Positions 20,742 through 30,876 of a stretch of DNA of 64,000 nt are shown here, one piece after another (the first letter of the stretch is position 1; each line of letters starts with the position of its first letter). Source of the stretch: Litorivicinus sp. (GTDB taxonomy: Bacteria; Pseudomonadota; Gammaproteobacteria; Pseudomonadales; Litorivicinaceae); the NCBI GenBank assembly GCA_018401755.1, contig JAGYKJ010000002.1:1-64000 (forward strand). Reading direction: 5' to 3'. The position numbers were made by a program, and so were the translations under genes. The notes under the pieces are model-generated. The model worked only from the letters and a program-made list of their open reading frames with translations, searched no databases and was not told the origin of the DNA.

Positions 20742-22208
20742 GTGATTTGGGTGATTGCCGTCACCTGCATGGTGGCGGCAATCTCGAGTACCCCAGGATG
20801 GGTGCCCGTCCATTTTGATGAGGCGCAGTACGCGACTTGGCTTCTCGATCTTGACTTGAGTTATCAAACCAAAGGGCCATTCGTGACCTTCACCCAATGG
20901 CTGGTGCAGGGATTGGCGCTGCCACCGCTGATTGCCATGCGTCTGCCTGCTTGGTTCGCGTTTATGGTTGCAGCGCTTGGGCTCATTTGGGTCGGGTATC
21001 GGACGGGGTTACGTGATCAACGACTGTGGATCTTGGTCTTGAGCCTTTCCTGCGCACCCATGGTGATCTTACTTGCGATGGTGCACACCACCGATATCTG
21101 GCTCCTCGCCATGATTATTTTGAGTCTGGGGGCGTTTGCGGAAGTTGTGCATCGTGATGGGCAGCACGGTGCGGAGATCTGGTGGGTACTGATGGGTGTC
21201 GCCTTGGGTCTCGGCGCCTTGGCGAAACTGTCCATTGCACTGATTCCATTGGCTCTATTGCCCTGGGTGATATTGCGGATGCCGCAGATATTTCTGACCG
21301 CCGGTCCGTATTTGGGTGCCTTTGTGTGTGCATTGACGATGTCCCCTTGGATAGCCTGGAATATCGATCATGATTTTGGGCACCTGAAGCACGAGTTCGG
21401 ACACATGGCTGGGGGTGATGCCCAATGGTCGGATGCGTTTACCTGGCTCCCTATTTTCGTGATGTCGATCTTGCCGGTCGGCTGGCTCGCCATTTTTGGC
21501 GGACTTCGGTGGCGCGGGAATGGCACGCTGATGCTGGAGTCTGGCTATGCCTCGCGGGTTCGGGAAGCATTTCAGGTGGTCAGTGCGGTGTTGGTCGCAT
21601 TTTTTGTCATCAAGGGATTTGCTGGCCCAATCTTGGTGAATTGGGTACTTCCTCTCGTGCCTTTCCTATTGTTGGGCTTTGCGGCCCGTGTCCGTTGGTC
21701 GGTCGCGCTGCAGTCGATGATTACGGTCATGCAGTGGGGAATTGTTCTGCTGCTGCTGTTCCCCTATCAGTTTGGATGGACCATGCAACGTGATGCATTC
21801 CAGAAAATTCGTGGTTGGGATACTGCAATTCAGGAAGTGGCTGCCCTATCTGGTCCTTCGGATGTCGTGAGTGCTGATCACTATAGCGTCCTTGCCTGGG
21901 CTCTTTTTTATTGGCCAGAGGCGCCCGGTGAAGCTCGTTGGTCGGGGCCAATAGGACAGGTCATTCCGGATCAATCACGGCGGGTCAATCAATACGATCA
22001 ATGGGCTGTGCTGGCCGGCCCTCATGCCCGTATCGTCCATCTCGGTGCAAATACTCCTGATCGCCTCGCAGAGCGCTGCGGCCAGTTCTCGGCCTTGGGT
22101 CGTGTGTCGGTGAGGATGCCCGATGGGACAGTCCGCTCTGAAATCGGCGTTTGGGAATGTCTTGATTACGTACCAGAACCACCTTGGCCGAACATGGATC
22201 TTCACTAG
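20742..22208 (+). CDS. ArnT/GT39-like membrane glycosyltransferase
   Basis: Polytopic inner-membrane protein with about ten hydrophobic segments and a soluble C-terminal domain. The early periplasmic loop has HFDEAQYATW, resembling the catalytic acidic motif of polyprenol-phosphate-dependent GT39/GT83 enzymes such as ArnT. The likely reaction is sugar transfer from an undecaprenyl-phosphate donor to a lipid or protein; acceptor unknown. The start is uncertain: a GTG at 20742 follows a GGGGG run, and the frame is open upstream into phoH. The stop overlaps the convergent ComF-like gene by four bases. Confidence 0.8.
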   Translation: MIWVIAVTCMVAAISSTPGWVPVHFDEAQYATWLLDLDLSYQTKGPFVTFTQWLVQGLALPPLIAMRLPAWFAFMVAALGLIWVGYRTGLRDQRLWILVLSLSCAPMVILLAMVHTTDIWLLAMIILSLGAFAEVVHRDGQHGAEIWWVLMGVALGLGALAKLSIALIPLALLPWVILRMPQIFLTAGPYLGAFVCALTMSPWIAWNIDHDFGHLKHEFGHMAGGDAQWSDAFTWLPIFVMSILPVGWLAIFGGLRWRGNGTLMLESGYASRVREAFQVVSAVLVAFFVIKGFAGPILVNWVLPLVPFLLLGFAARVRWSVALQSMITVMQWGIVLLLLFPYQFGWTMQRDAFQKIRGWDTAIQEVAALSGPSDVVSADHYSVLAWALFYWPEAPGEARWSGPIGQVIPDQSRRVNQYDQWAVLAGPHARIVHLGANTPDRLAERCGQFSALGRVSVRMPDGTVRSEIGVWECLDYVPEPPWPNMDLH

Positions 22209-22642
22209 TCGAGTTGTACTGAGATGGCTTGGATCATTGGCTGTGGCGGACTCTCTTCGAGAGGCTTCCAACTCAGAAGTCGACAGGCCAGCGGCCAATC
22301 CTTGTGTCGTGATGGATGCATCAGCGCACTCTCAGGGCGTGTTCGGACCAGTTGATGAAGGAGGGTTGTGAGCAACGGATCCCCGTCAGGGGTTGTCCAG
22401 ACAGTGCTGGCCGAGCGAATCCGTCGACATAATAGCTGTATCAGCCACGTCTCAATATAGTGATTACCTGTCTCGCGATAGTGACGGATCAGTTGATTGG
22501 CAATGGATTGGCTGTTGAGCAGTGCTGGGAAAGTGGGGGGAAGTCGTGCGGCCTGATGGCACAGGCGGCAGACTGGTGAGTCGGTCCATTGACGGCATCC
22601 TGGGCACGGATGGCGTCGCAGTAGTCTGTCAATTATTTGCAT
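22205..22642 (-). CDS. Shortened ComF/GntX-like protein
   Basis: The N terminus has two CxxC pairs (CPGC and CRLC) followed by a region resembling the ComF helix ([14 protein letters not shown]). The C-terminal phosphoribosyltransferase domain of ComF, with its acidic DDVxTTG motif, is not visible, and the protein ends at 145 residues instead of about 230-240. The location just upstream of and divergent from bioB is where comF/gntX lies in many gammaproteobacteria. It may be a reduced or decaying gene. Confidence 0.5.
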   Translation of the reverse strand: MQIIDRLLRRHPCPGCRQWTDSPVCRLCHQAARLPPTFPALLNSQSIANQLIRHYRETGNHYIETWLIQLLCRRIRSASTVWTTPDGDPLLTTLLHQLVRTRPESALMHPSRHKDWPLACRLLSWKPLEESPPQPMIQAISVQLD

Positions 22643-22652
22643 CGATCTTTTC

Positions 22653-22681
22653 TTGACGAGCGCCGAGTGAGTGGGTTGAAT
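22653..22681 (+). promoter_or_regulatory. Possible sigma-70 promoter for bioB operon
   Basis: TTGACG, a 17-base spacer and TTGAAT form a plausible -35/-10 pair about 65 bases before the bioB start. I cannot see a clear BirA operator palindrome over it. This is a weak call. Confidence 0.3.
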
Positions 22682-22744
22682 GCCACTCTAGCTGGGCACT
22701 CAATATGGGCTGTCCGAGATCTTCCTTTGCGCAGGACGCCACCT

Positions 22745-23716
22745 ATGATCGACTCTGTCAGCCCAATCCGCTTTGACTGGACACGTCCTGAAATCGACGC
22801 CTTGTTCCAGCGTCCGCTCCTGGATTTGGTGTATGACGCGGCGACCGTGCATCGGCAGTATTTCGTGGCAGGCGAAGTACAACTTTCCACGTTACTGTCC
22901 ATTAAGACAGGTGCGTGCCCGGAAGATTGCAAATACTGTCCGCAATCCGGTCACTACCATACCGAGCTGGTGCGCGAGCCCTTGTTGGATCTAGACACGG
23001 TCGAGCGTGAGGCGAAAGCTGCGAAAGCACTGGGAGCAACCCGTTTTTGCATGGGTGCTGCCTGGAAAAATCCGCCCGCAAAAGATTTTCCAAAGGTCCT
23101 TGCGATGGTGCAGACCGTCAAAGCATTGGGCATGGAGTCTTGTATGACTTTGGGGATGCTGACGTCTGAACAGGCGGATGCGCTTGCTGACGCAGGCTTA
23201 GACTATTACAACCACAACCTGGATACGTCGCCTGAGTTCTATGGGGAGATCATCACCACGCGCACTTATCAGGATCGTCTAGAGACTTTGGGTGCGGTGC
23301 GTGATGCAGGGATGAAGGTCTGTTGTGGCGGTATTTTAGGGATGGGTGAAACCGTGTCAGATCGTGCCGGTCTGATCTGGCAACTGGCAACGCAGAACCC
23401 CCACCCAGAGAGCGTGCCAATCAATCTGTTGGTTGCTGTTCCAGGAACCCCTTTGGCGGAGCTTGCGCAAATTGATCCTCTGGATATGGTGCGTGCAGTC
23501 GCGATCACCCGGCTGACAATGCCCAGCTCCTATGTGCGTTTGTCTGCAGGTCGGGAGGACATGGACGAGGGCATTCAAGCACTGTGTTTCATGGCTGGAG
23601 CAAACTCAATTTTTTATGGTGAGCGCTTATTAACCACTGAGAATCCATCGGTCGCGCGCGATCGCGCGCTACTTGGCAAGTTAGGACTGTCCTCGGAAGT
23701 CCTCACATCGGCATGA
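22745..23716 (+). CDS. bioB: BioB, biotin synthase
   Basis: Radical-SAM enzyme that inserts sulfur into dethiobiotin, the last step of biotin synthesis. The 4Fe-4S cluster motif is CPEDCKYC at about residues 54-61. Later motifs such as [13 protein letters not shown] and [12 protein letters not shown] are typical. The ATG at 22745 gives [12 protein letters not shown] and 323 residues; the frame is open further upstream but that stretch does not resemble BioB. Its stop overlaps bioF as ATGA. Confidence 0.96.
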   Translation: MIDSVSPIRFDWTRPEIDALFQRPLLDLVYDAATVHRQYFVAGEVQLSTLLSIKTGACPEDCKYCPQSGHYHTELVREPLLDLDTVEREAKAAKALGATRFCMGAAWKNPPAKDFPKVLAMVQTVKALGMESCMTLGMLTSEQADALADAGLDYYNHNLDTSPEFYGEIITTRTYQDRLETLGAVRDAGMKVCCGGILGMGETVSDRAGLIWQLATQNPHPESVPINLLVAVPGTPLAELAQIDPLDMVRAVAITRLTMPSSYVRLSAGREDMDEGIQALCFMAGANSIFYGERLLTTENPSVARDRALLGKLGLSSEVLTSA

Positions 23717-24855
23717 CCAATTGGATCAATCGCTGGGAGGCGCGCCTCGATGTGCTCAATAGCGCGCATCGATTACGGACACGACGGCTGCATACATCGG
23801 TTGCGCCGATCTGTTTTTGTGACAACGATTACCTGGGCCTTGCACACCATCCGAGCCTGTCAGACGCCTGGTACCAAGTGGGCGCAGAGATTCCTGTTGG
23901 CAGTGCAGCATCGCCTTTGGTCAGTGGTCACTATCCAACACATCAGACGCTTGAGGAACGTATTGCGGCCTGGCTGGGACGTGATCGTGCACTGCTATTT
24001 AGCTCGGGCTTTGCCGCCAATCTTGGATTGGCGCAGACATTGCTGACGCCGAAGACCTCGGTGGTACAGGATCGCTACAATCATGCCTCTTTAATTGATG
24101 GCGCGCGCTTGATGCGTGCGCCGCTGAAGCGTTATGCGCATTGCGATCTGGCCTCGCTAGAGGCCCGATTGCGTTCGCTATCCGGGCCCGGTGTGGTCTG
24201 GACTGACAGTGTGTTCAGTATGGATGGCACGGTGGCCCCACTGCAGCAAATCGCGGCGCTCTGTGCCCGCTATGACGCGCTCTTAGCTGTCGATGAGGCG
24301 CATGGGTTCGGGGTCATGGGCCCCACCGGCGCAGGGGCTGTCGAGGCTGCCGGATTATCCCAAGATCTGGTGCCTGTGGTGATGGGAACCTTGGGGAAAG
24401 CGGTCGGCTGTCAAGGTGCCTTTGTTGCCGGTCCATCGGCATTGATTGAGTTATTGGAAAATGATGCTCGAACACTGATCTATTCCACTGCGGAGTCACC
24501 CCGGATGTCTGCCGTGACTGTTGCTGCGATTGCGCTGATGCAGGCGCATCCTGAGTGGCGGCTTCAGCTGGAGGACAACGTGCAGTATTTTCGGGCGCGC
24601 GCGTGCGCGGAAGGCATTCCGCTGACTGACAGCAAGACTGCGATACAACCGATCATACTTGGCGCTGATGCGCGTGCGCTCGCGGCGAGTCAGGTGTTAT
24701 GGACGGAGGGCTACTGGGTATCAGCGATCCGTCCACCCACGGTTCCCGAGGGCTCCGCACGACTTCGAATCACACTGAGTGCACGACATCGATTCGATCA
24801 GATTGATGGGTTGATTGCTGCGTTAGCCAAGGCTTTAGAGGTGGCAAGCCGGTGA
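23713..24855 (+). CDS. bioF: BioF, 8-amino-7-oxononanoate synthase
   Basis: Pyridoxal-phosphate enzyme that condenses pimeloyl-ACP and L-alanine. The conserved [12 protein letters not shown], the [13 protein letters not shown] region and the PLP-lysine motif [12 protein letters not shown] are present. At 380 residues it has normal length. It overlaps bioB and the bioH-like gene by four bases each, so the operon is translationally coupled. Confidence 0.96.
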   Translation: MTNWINRWEARLDVLNSAHRLRTRRLHTSVAPICFCDNDYLGLAHHPSLSDAWYQVGAEIPVGSAASPLVSGHYPTHQTLEERIAAWLGRDRALLFSSGFAANLGLAQTLLTPKTSVVQDRYNHASLIDGARLMRAPLKRYAHCDLASLEARLRSLSGPGVVWTDSVFSMDGTVAPLQQIAALCARYDALLAVDEAHGFGVMGPTGAGAVEAAGLSQDLVPVVMGTLGKAVGCQGAFVAGPSALIELLENDARTLIYSTAESPRMSAVTVAAIALMQAHPEWRLQLEDNVQYFRARACAEGIPLTDSKTAIQPIILGADARALAASQVLWTEGYWVSAIRPPTVPEGSARLRITLSARHRFDQIDGLIAALAKALEVASR

Positions 24856-25448
24856 GTGTTTTGGTGGTCGTTCCAGGATTTGCGACGCGCTCTTCGATCT
24901 GGCCGGTTAGGTTTCGGGAGGCCTTGGAGGCTCATCATCGGGTCTGCTGGGTGGATCGTGTTGAGACAGTTCATCAACGGCCGATCGAGGAGGGTGCTGT
25001 TTTAGTCGGTTGGTCATTAGGTGCGCGCGTGTTGGGGTCGCATCCCGAGGTGACTGCCGCGCGGATGCTCATCACCCTTGGATACCACCAGTACTTTGGG
25101 TTCGGGGTCCCGGTGCAACAGGTGGCGTTTGCCACATTCCTGGACCGTTATCGTCGATCTCCAAAGCCCGCGATTCGGAGATTTCAGCAATTGGTGGTGC
25201 GCGGTGAACCCAATCCAGTGGACGCTCTGCAATGCCTGGCGGCTGCGACGCAACCAGTGGCTGAGATCAATCTTGAACAGCTGGCACTGCTCGGTCTTCC
25301 GATGCCTGACTTGCCCATTCCGGTGATCCCATTAGTGGGCCAAGACGACCCGCTTTGCCAACTTCCCAATACCAAATTACCTGGCGGGCATCTTGGCTTT
25401 TTGAGTTATCCCGACCAGTGGGCTCGGGCAATCTTGGGTGTGATCTAG
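24852..25448 (+). CDS. bioH: BioH-like pimeloyl-ACP methyl ester esterase
   Basis: Small alpha/beta hydrolase in the bioH position between bioF and bioC, expected to remove the methyl ester from pimeloyl-ACP methyl ester. The nucleophile elbow is GWSLGA and candidate Asp and His occur in GQDDPL and GGHLGF. At 198 residues it is clearly shorter than the E. coli BioH (256), mainly through loss of cap-domain and N-terminal sequence, so a different esterase subtype is possible. The start is GTG, overlapping the bioF stop. Confidence 0.78.
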   Translation: MSVLVVVPGFATRSSIWPVRFREALEAHHRVCWVDRVETVHQRPIEEGAVLVGWSLGARVLGSHPEVTAARMLITLGYHQYFGFGVPVQQVAFATFLDRYRRSPKPAIRRFQQLVVRGEPNPVDALQCLAAATQPVAEINLEQLALLGLPMPDLPIPVIPLVGQDDPLCQLPNTKLPGGHLGFLSYPDQWARAILGVI

Positions 25449-26176
25449 TGCAGTTTTCTCGAAAGCGCACGCATGCGGCTTCCTATCATGCCCATGCGTC
25501 GGTGCAGGCGATCGCTCGGCAGTGGTTGTGGTGTGACTGGCCGCGCGCTGCAAGAGGCCTTGTGTTGGATGTTGGTTCAGGACCTGTGACTGCTCCAGAA
25601 GGATTCGAGGCCGGAACCACAGCCATTGCCTTGGATCAAAGTCTGCCAATGCTTGCACATGCGTCAGGGTATACCTATCGCGTCGCTGCAGACGCTGCAG
25701 CCATGCCTTTCGCGACTGGATCCGTTCAATACATTGGTTCATCGATGGCAATGCAATGGATTGGGGTGCAGGCGCTCGCCGAATGGCATCGACTGCTCGA
25801 GCCTCGGGGCCGGATGGCGATGGTTGTTCCGATTCGTGGCACCCTTGCACGATTCCAAGCCTGTTTAGGGGATGCTGGACTCGTTCCGCGGACGCTTCCG
25901 ATGCAGGATGAGCGGGTGTGGATTGCAGCCCTCCGGGAGATTGGGTTTTGGGTGACATCGGTTGAGATTCGGCATATTCAGCAGCCGTATAGCGATCGAC
26001 GTCAGTTGGTTCGCGCCTTGACTCGCATTGGGGCAGCTGGGGACGCGGAGTGGTCATCGCGCGACGTCCGTCGGGCGACCTTGGCTGCCCTGGATCGGTG
26101 GTGTGCATCTGGCACTGCATGTTTGGAGTATGTGTTATTGCGTGTGGAGGGGCAAAAGTCGTGCGGTATTTCGTGA
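25448..26176 (+). CDS. bioC: BioC, malonyl-ACP O-methyltransferase
   Basis: SAM-dependent enzyme that methylates malonyl-ACP to start pimeloyl synthesis. The SAM-binding motif I is VLDVGSGPV, and the GSSMAMQWIG region matches the family motif after the acidic loop. The GTG at 25448 shares one base with the bioH stop and gives 242 residues beginning near FSRKRTHAASYH. It overlaps bioD by 16 bases. Confidence 0.9.
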   Translation: MQFSRKRTHAASYHAHASVQAIARQWLWCDWPRAARGLVLDVGSGPVTAPEGFEAGTTAIALDQSLPMLAHASGYTYRVAADAAAMPFATGSVQYIGSSMAMQWIGVQALAEWHRLLEPRGRMAMVVPIRGTLARFQACLGDAGLVPRTLPMQDERVWIAALREIGFWVTSVEIRHIQQPYSDRRQLVRALTRIGAAGDAEWSSRDVRRATLAALDRWCASGTACLEYVLLRVEGQKSCGIS

Positions 26177-26841
26177 CTGGCACCGATACATCGGTGGGCA
26201 AGACAGTGGTGAGCTGTGGCTTACTGGCGCGCGCACGTGCCGCCGGTGCGTCGACATCTGGACTGAAGCCTGTTGCCGCGGGTGCAGAGAGGACCTTAGA
26301 AGGTCTGCGAAATGAGGATGCATTGGCACTCGCCTCGGTCAGTACTGTGGAGCTGTCGTATGCGCTCCGAAATCCGGTGTGCCTCGCGCCACCCATCGCG
26401 CCGCATGTCGCACTCGCACACGCAGGGCAAACCCTTTCCGTGCGAGATCTTGTTGAGGCGCTTGAGCCGGCTTTTAGGCACCCTGCGGATCTCACATTAA
26501 TCGAAGGTGCAGGTGGCTGGCTGGTGCCTTTAAATGCCCATGAATCCTTTGCAGATCTTGCCTGTGCACTGAAGATCCCCGTGATCCTCGTGGTCGGGAT
26601 ACGGCTTGGCTGTCTCAATCATGCATTGCTGACTGCCGCATCGATTGGTGCGATGGGTGCGCAGCTGGCTGGGTGGGTGGCCAATACAGTCGATCCGGGG
26701 ATGGCCGAGCGGGATGCATCCATTGCGACGCTGCAGGCGCGTTTGAATGCACCGTGCATGGGAGTCATTCCGTTTGAAGTCGATCCGTCACCGGAGCGTA
26801 TTGCTGGCTACTTACCCAATCTAAGTCGCGTCTTCCCCTAA
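26161..26841 (+). CDS. bioD: BioD, dethiobiotin synthetase
   Basis: ATP-dependent carboxylase that closes the ureido ring of dethiobiotin. The N-terminal P-loop is FVTGTDTSVGKT, and the downstream GLKPVAAG and EGAGGWLVPLN motifs bind substrate and ATP. The GTG at 26161 has a GGAGGGG about eight bases upstream and gives 226 residues. It closes the biotin operon and overlaps the convergent PfkB gene by four bases. Confidence 0.95.
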   Translation: MRYFVTGTDTSVGKTVVSCGLLARARAAGASTSGLKPVAAGAERTLEGLRNEDALALASVSTVELSYALRNPVCLAPPIAPHVALAHAGQTLSVRDLVEALEPAFRHPADLTLIEGAGGWLVPLNAHESFADLACALKIPVILVVGIRLGCLNHALLTAASIGAMGAQLAGWVANTVDPGMAERDASIATLQARLNAPCMGVIPFEVDPSPERIAGYLPNLSRVFP

Positions 26842-27848
26842 GCAGAGTGGGTGCGAGCATACTCCTGAAGAAGCCAGCGGTGATCTGCCAATGGCAATCT
26901 TGGGCCGAACTGCGTCACTAAATGACTTGCGGCGTAGACGGCAAATCGAGCGGCTTCCGCAAAGCTCCAGTGCTGTTGCCGACCATAGAGAAAAGCCCCC
27001 GCAAACATGTCGCCAGCGCCATTGGTATCGACCGCTTTCACGGATCGTCCCGGAATTTGGTGGCGCGAGATTCCATCAAAGACGGTGGCCCCCGCCGCCC
27101 CTTGGGTACAGACCCAAGTCTGAGCGGTCTGTCCGAGTTGATCAAAGGCGTCTTCCGGTGAGTGCGTTTCTGTCCAGGTCATGGCTTCTTGTTCATTGCA
27201 GAACAAGAGATCAACTCCTGGACCGATTATCTCGGCGACTGCATCCCGGAAATAGGTCACCATGGCTGGATCTGAAAACGTAAAGGCCACCGGAATCTGT
27301 GCTGCGCGCGCAAGTTGGTGCGCCTTGATCGCCGCCTGGCGGGCACTGTCTGCACTGGCTAAGTAGCCCTCGATATAGACCATGCGCGATTGCGCCAGCG
27401 CCGCGTGATCCACCTCATGTGGTCCAAGATCACCAGTGATCCCTAAATAGGTGTTCATGGTGCGTTCCGCATCATCTGTGACCATCACTAGGCACCGCCC
27501 AGTACTGCCCTCCGCAGAGATCTCTTGTAAGTTCGTGGAAACGCCGGAGGCAACCAGGTCGCTGTGGTAGAACTGACCTAATGCATCATTGGCCACCTTA
27601 CAGCTGTAGAACACCTGTGCACCAAAGTTTGCGGCTGCAATCAAGGTATTGGCCGCGGACCCACCGCTGGCTTGTTTTTTGAGCTCTGCATGGTCTTGTA
27701 AAAACCCATCCAAGGTCTCTAAACGCTGATCGTCGATCAGCGTCATCATTCCCTTTTCGATCCCTAAGGATGCAAGGACCGAGTCCGTGACGTGGTACTC
27801 GGTGTCCACGAGCGCATTGCCGAGCCCGTATAGGTCATAGATTGCCAT
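26838..27848 (-). CDS. PfkB-family kinase (adenosine kinase-like)
   Basis: Ribokinase-fold sugar/nucleoside kinase. The N-terminal GNALVDTE and ASGGSAANT motifs and the C-terminal anion hole/catalytic base DTNGAGDMFAGAFLYG are clear. Length and the early IEKGMMTLID pattern resemble proteobacterial adenosine kinases, but substrate is not fixed by sequence. It overlaps the aminotransferase stop by one base, so the two genes are likely co-transcribed. Confidence 0.88.
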   Translation of the reverse strand: MAIYDLYGLGNALVDTEYHVTDSVLASLGIEKGMMTLIDDQRLETLDGFLQDHAELKKQASGGSAANTLIAAANFGAQVFYSCKVANDALGQFYHSDLVASGVSTNLQEISAEGSTGRCLVMVTDDAERTMNTYLGITGDLGPHEVDHAALAQSRMVYIEGYLASADSARQAAIKAHQLARAAQIPVAFTFSDPAMVTYFRDAVAEIIGPGVDLLFCNEQEAMTWTETHSPEDAFDQLGQTAQTWVCTQGAAGATVFDGISRHQIPGRSVKAVDTNGAGDMFAGAFLYGRQQHWSFAEAARFAVYAASHLVTQFGPRLPLADHRWLLQEYARTHSA

Positions 27849-29035
27849 TACAAAACCCGAACGATTGCATCGCAGAGGGGATCAAGGTTTGCAGGTGTAA
27901 TGCCAGCCACATTGATCCGCCCTGATCCGACGATGTAAATATGATCGTCCGCACGTAATTTCAGGACTTGGGATTCTGAGAGCCCGGAGAAGCTGAACAT
28001 CCCTTTTTGGTGATTGATGAAGCCGAAATCGATCACAGTTTGACGGTCAGCCATCCCTTGTACAAAGGCTTCGCGCATTGCGCGGATGCGCTGGCGCATG
28101 GCAGCAAGTTCTTCGATCCACTGAGCACGTAATGTGGGATCCCCTAAAATCATCGCGACGATGGCACCGCCATGGCTTGGCGGACTGGAGTAGATGGCGC
28201 GAATAGCTGCCTGCATATGGCTAAAGGCACGCTCGGCAAGATCTGCAGTCTCCTCAACCACGGTTAAGGCGCCGATGCGCTCATTATAGAGACCGAAGTT
28301 CTTCGAGTATGAGCTCGCAATTAAGACAGACAGTCCAGCATCCAACAGCACATGCAATCCAGCACGATCTGCTTCCAAACCATCCCCGAATCCTTGATAG
28401 GCAAAGTCGACAAGGCACAGGAGTTGATTGCGTTTGGCGACATCGGCCACGGCGTGCCATGCGGATGGAGTCAAATCGATCCCAGATGGGTTGTGGCAGC
28501 ACCCGTGAAGAATCACCACATCACCTGCCGGAATACGCTCGAGGTCCGCCAAAAAACCGGCCTCATCCAGTGACTGAGTCGCTTTGTCATAGTACCGATA
28601 CGCTTTGACGGAAAATCCTGCCGCTTCAAAGATGGCTTGATGATTCGCCCAAGTGGGCTGTGAGACCCAGACTGCTGCCTTCGGCACGGCGCGTTGGCAG
28701 AAGTCCGCAGCAACCCGCAAAGCACCTGTGCCGCCGGGTGTTTGTGCAGTTTTTGCGCGTCCAGAGGAAGCCAAATGATGGCCTTCGCCAAACAGTAACG
28801 ATTGCGTGTGTGTGGCCAGCGCGGGTAATCCGGGAATACTTAAATAACTTTTTGTTAATTCATTCTCGAGCAGTTGATGCTCCGCTGCTTTGACTGCCTG
28901 TAACACGGGTGTTTTACCGGTCGCATCCTGATACACGCCCACGCCAAGGTTGATTTTTCCGGGATGGGTATCGGCTTTGAAGGTTTCGGTCAGGCCGAGA
29001 ATGGGATCTGCTGGTGCGAGATCGAGATGAAACAT
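27848..29035 (-). CDS. Aspartate/aromatic aminotransferase (AspC/TyrB type)
   Basis: Class I fold pyridoxal-phosphate aminotransferase. The PLP-lysine lies in SSYSKNFGLYNERIG, and INLGVGVYQD plus HGCCHNPSGID are family motifs. At 395 residues it matches AspC/TyrB. It probably transfers amino groups between glutamate and aspartate or aromatic amino acids; specificity cannot be read here. A GGAG lies about 8 bases upstream of the start. Confidence 0.93.
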   Translation of the reverse strand: MFHLDLAPADPILGLTETFKADTHPGKINLGVGVYQDATGKTPVLQAVKAAEHQLLENELTKSYLSIPGLPALATHTQSLLFGEGHHLASSGRAKTAQTPGGTGALRVAADFCQRAVPKAAVWVSQPTWANHQAIFEAAGFSVKAYRYYDKATQSLDEAGFLADLERIPAGDVVILHGCCHNPSGIDLTPSAWHAVADVAKRNQLLCLVDFAYQGFGDGLEADRAGLHVLLDAGLSVLIASSYSKNFGLYNERIGALTVVEETADLAERAFSHMQAAIRAIYSSPPSHGGAIVAMILGDPTLRAQWIEELAAMRQRIRAMREAFVQGMADRQTVIDFGFINHQKGMFSFSGLSESQVLKLRADDHIYIVGSGRINVAGITPANLDPLCDAIVRVL

Positions 29036-29128
29036 GCTGATGCTCCAATGCGGATGTCATAAAAGTCGCGATTCTCGCACAGAATATAATCGCCTGTCCG
29101 CTGCCTGCATTCCTTTAAATACGATGTC

Positions 29129-30091
29129 TCAGGGCGTTTGGGGGCGCCGAGCGGTGATGAATGCACGCCGTGGTCGAGGGAGGCCCTCAATCGTTGATTC
29201 CGAATCCTCGGGGTCAAGTGCATGGACAAAGGATTCAAATTGCATCCAATCCGTTTGTCGTTGCTCGTCAGTCGAGGTGGTCGTTGTCCCGCGATGCTGG
29301 ATCGCCTCGAACCCGAGTCGCTCAAGCCACCGAATCAGATGATCGACCGATGGCAAAAACCACACGTTATTCATTCGTGCGTAACGGGCGCCCGGAACCA
29401 GGACAGTCTGAGTATCACCCGGGATAACGAGGGTTTCCAGCACCAAGGTACCTCCTGGTTCAAGCAATCCTTGGAGTTGCTCCAGGTGGCCGATTGGATC
29501 CTTCCGGTGATACAGCACGCCCATACTCAGCACGGTATCGAAACGGAGCTGGCCTGGGTCAAACGCATCGAGGGTCAAGGGTAGGCTCGCGACAGGATGG
29601 TCGCCAAGCAGTGCCCGTACCGCAGCAAACTGACAATTGAATAGCATGCTGGGCTCAATCCCTAACACCTCACGGGCCCCTGCGCCGTAGATTCGCCATA
29701 GGTGATACCCAGACCCTGAGCCGACATCGAGTACCCGTTGGCCCTCGAGCGTTAAGAAGGGTGCAATGCGATTCCATTTCCAGTCAGATCGCCACTCGGC
29801 GTCGATGACGAGTGAACCAAATTGGAACGGACCTTTGCGCCATGGCATGAGACCACGCAAGGCTGTCTTGAGCGCGGCTAAGTGAGGTTCTGGATAGGCG
29901 GCAAGTCCCACTGCCTCGCGATCAAAGATGGGTTGGCCTGCATTGTGAGGAATGTCTGCAAGTGCCTGATTCCAGCGTTTGAGGTCACCGTGGGTGAGGC
30001 GCTGATTGATCAGGTGATGATGCCGGCTGACGCAGTCGGCCAGCCATGGAAGCTGTGGGTTGGTCCATGCATACGACACATCAAGGGTCAT
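29129..30091 (-). CDS. cmoB: CmoB, tRNA carboxymethyltransferase
   Basis: Transfers a carboxymethyl group from carboxy-SAM to 5-hydroxyuridine at position 34 of tRNA. The SAM-type motif LDVGSGSGYHLWR, FGSLVIDAEWRSDWKWNR and SMGVLYHRKDP are characteristic. The ATG at 30091 overlaps the cmoA stop and gives 320 residues, close to E. coli. The upstream in-frame ATG at 30124 would add a poorly conserved 11 residues. Confidence 0.95.
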   Translation of the reverse strand: MTLDVSYAWTNPQLPWLADCVSRHHHLINQRLTHGDLKRWNQALADIPHNAGQPIFDREAVGLAAYPEPHLAALKTALRGLMPWRKGPFQFGSLVIDAEWRSDWKWNRIAPFLTLEGQRVLDVGSGSGYHLWRIYGAGAREVLGIEPSMLFNCQFAAVRALLGDHPVASLPLTLDAFDPGQLRFDTVLSMGVLYHRKDPIGHLEQLQGLLEPGGTLVLETLVIPGDTQTVLVPGARYARMNNVWFLPSVDHLIRWLERLGFEAIQHRGTTTTSTDEQRQTDWMQFESFVHALDPEDSESTIEGLPRPRRAFITARRPQTP

Positions 30092-30849
30092 ACCTGCGCC
30101 ATCCACCCGCGGAAATTTAAGCAATGAAAGAATCCAGTGACTGTGTGAAATCCCGCAGCCTTCAGTCGGGTAATGTGGACCTCCTCGGTTTCTGGGATTA
30201 AAAAGTTCTCAATCGAAGCGCGTTTTTGTGCAATTTCTAATTCGCTATAGCCATTGGCGCGCTTGAAGTCATGATGAACGTCGGTGAGAACTTGCTGACT
30301 CTCCGGTTCTTGAACACAGGTTTTTTCTGCCAGAATCAGGCAGCCCCCTGGAACCATTGCCTCGGCCAAGCGCGTGAGGAGTGCGAGACGTTCCTCGATC
30401 GGAATGAATTGTAAGGTGAAGTTGAGGGTCACCACTGAGCAAGGTGCATAGGCGTAGTCGCGTGCATCCGCTTCAATCCAGTCAATCGGGATATGTGCAT
30501 CTGGCGTGTCCGCGGCGATTCGCCGAGCTTCCGCCAACATGGCTTGGGAGGGATCGATCGCGCCAATCCGGCATCTGGGTTCCGTGACTTGGGTGGCGAG
30601 CGCCAATGTGGTCGCGCCCAGTGAACAGCCGATGTCGTAGAGGTAGGTCTCAGGCTGAGCAAAGCGCTTTGCGATCAGGCCGGAGAGCCCAACCACGTGC
30701 CCATATCCGGGGACGCTGCGGCGAATCATATCGGGGAAGACCTGAGCTACGGCTTCATCAAATCGAAACTGTCCAAGCTGTTGCCAGGGGGTGCTGTAGA
30801 GGGTATCCGGCTGATCTGTCACTGGTTGCTCTCCGTTGAAGTCTGTCAT
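30088..30849 (-). CDS. cmoA: CmoA, carboxy-SAM synthase
   Basis: Converts SAM and prephenate to carboxy-SAM, the cofactor used by CmoB encoded directly downstream. The motif YDIGCSLGATTLALA binds SAM, and FRFDEAVAQVFPDMI and LILAEKTCV are conserved. It has 253 residues. cmoA-cmoB overlap by four bases, so they form one unit. It is divergent from rmuC. Confidence 0.95.
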   Translation of the reverse strand: MTDFNGEQPVTDQPDTLYSTPWQQLGQFRFDEAVAQVFPDMIRRSVPGYGHVVGLSGLIAKRFAQPETYLYDIGCSLGATTLALATQVTEPRCRIGAIDPSQAMLAEARRIAADTPDAHIPIDWIEADARDYAYAPCSVVTLNFTLQFIPIEERLALLTRLAEAMVPGGCLILAEKTCVQEPESQQVLTDVHHDFKRANGYSELEIAQKRASIENFLIPETEEVHITRLKAAGFHTVTGFFHCLNFRGWMAQV

Positions 30850-30876
30850 GATACCGGAAGCGATTGAGGGACAGGC

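Noticed and set aside
22643-22744. BirA operator before bioB
   Set aside because: I could not find the long dyad expected for a BirA site; only a weak promoter-like pair is visible.
25377-26618. 413-residue minus-strand open frame across bioC and bioD
   Set aside because: It is antisense to two well-conserved biotin genes, has low-complexity Pro/Arg/Ser composition and no recognisable domain or ribosome-binding site.
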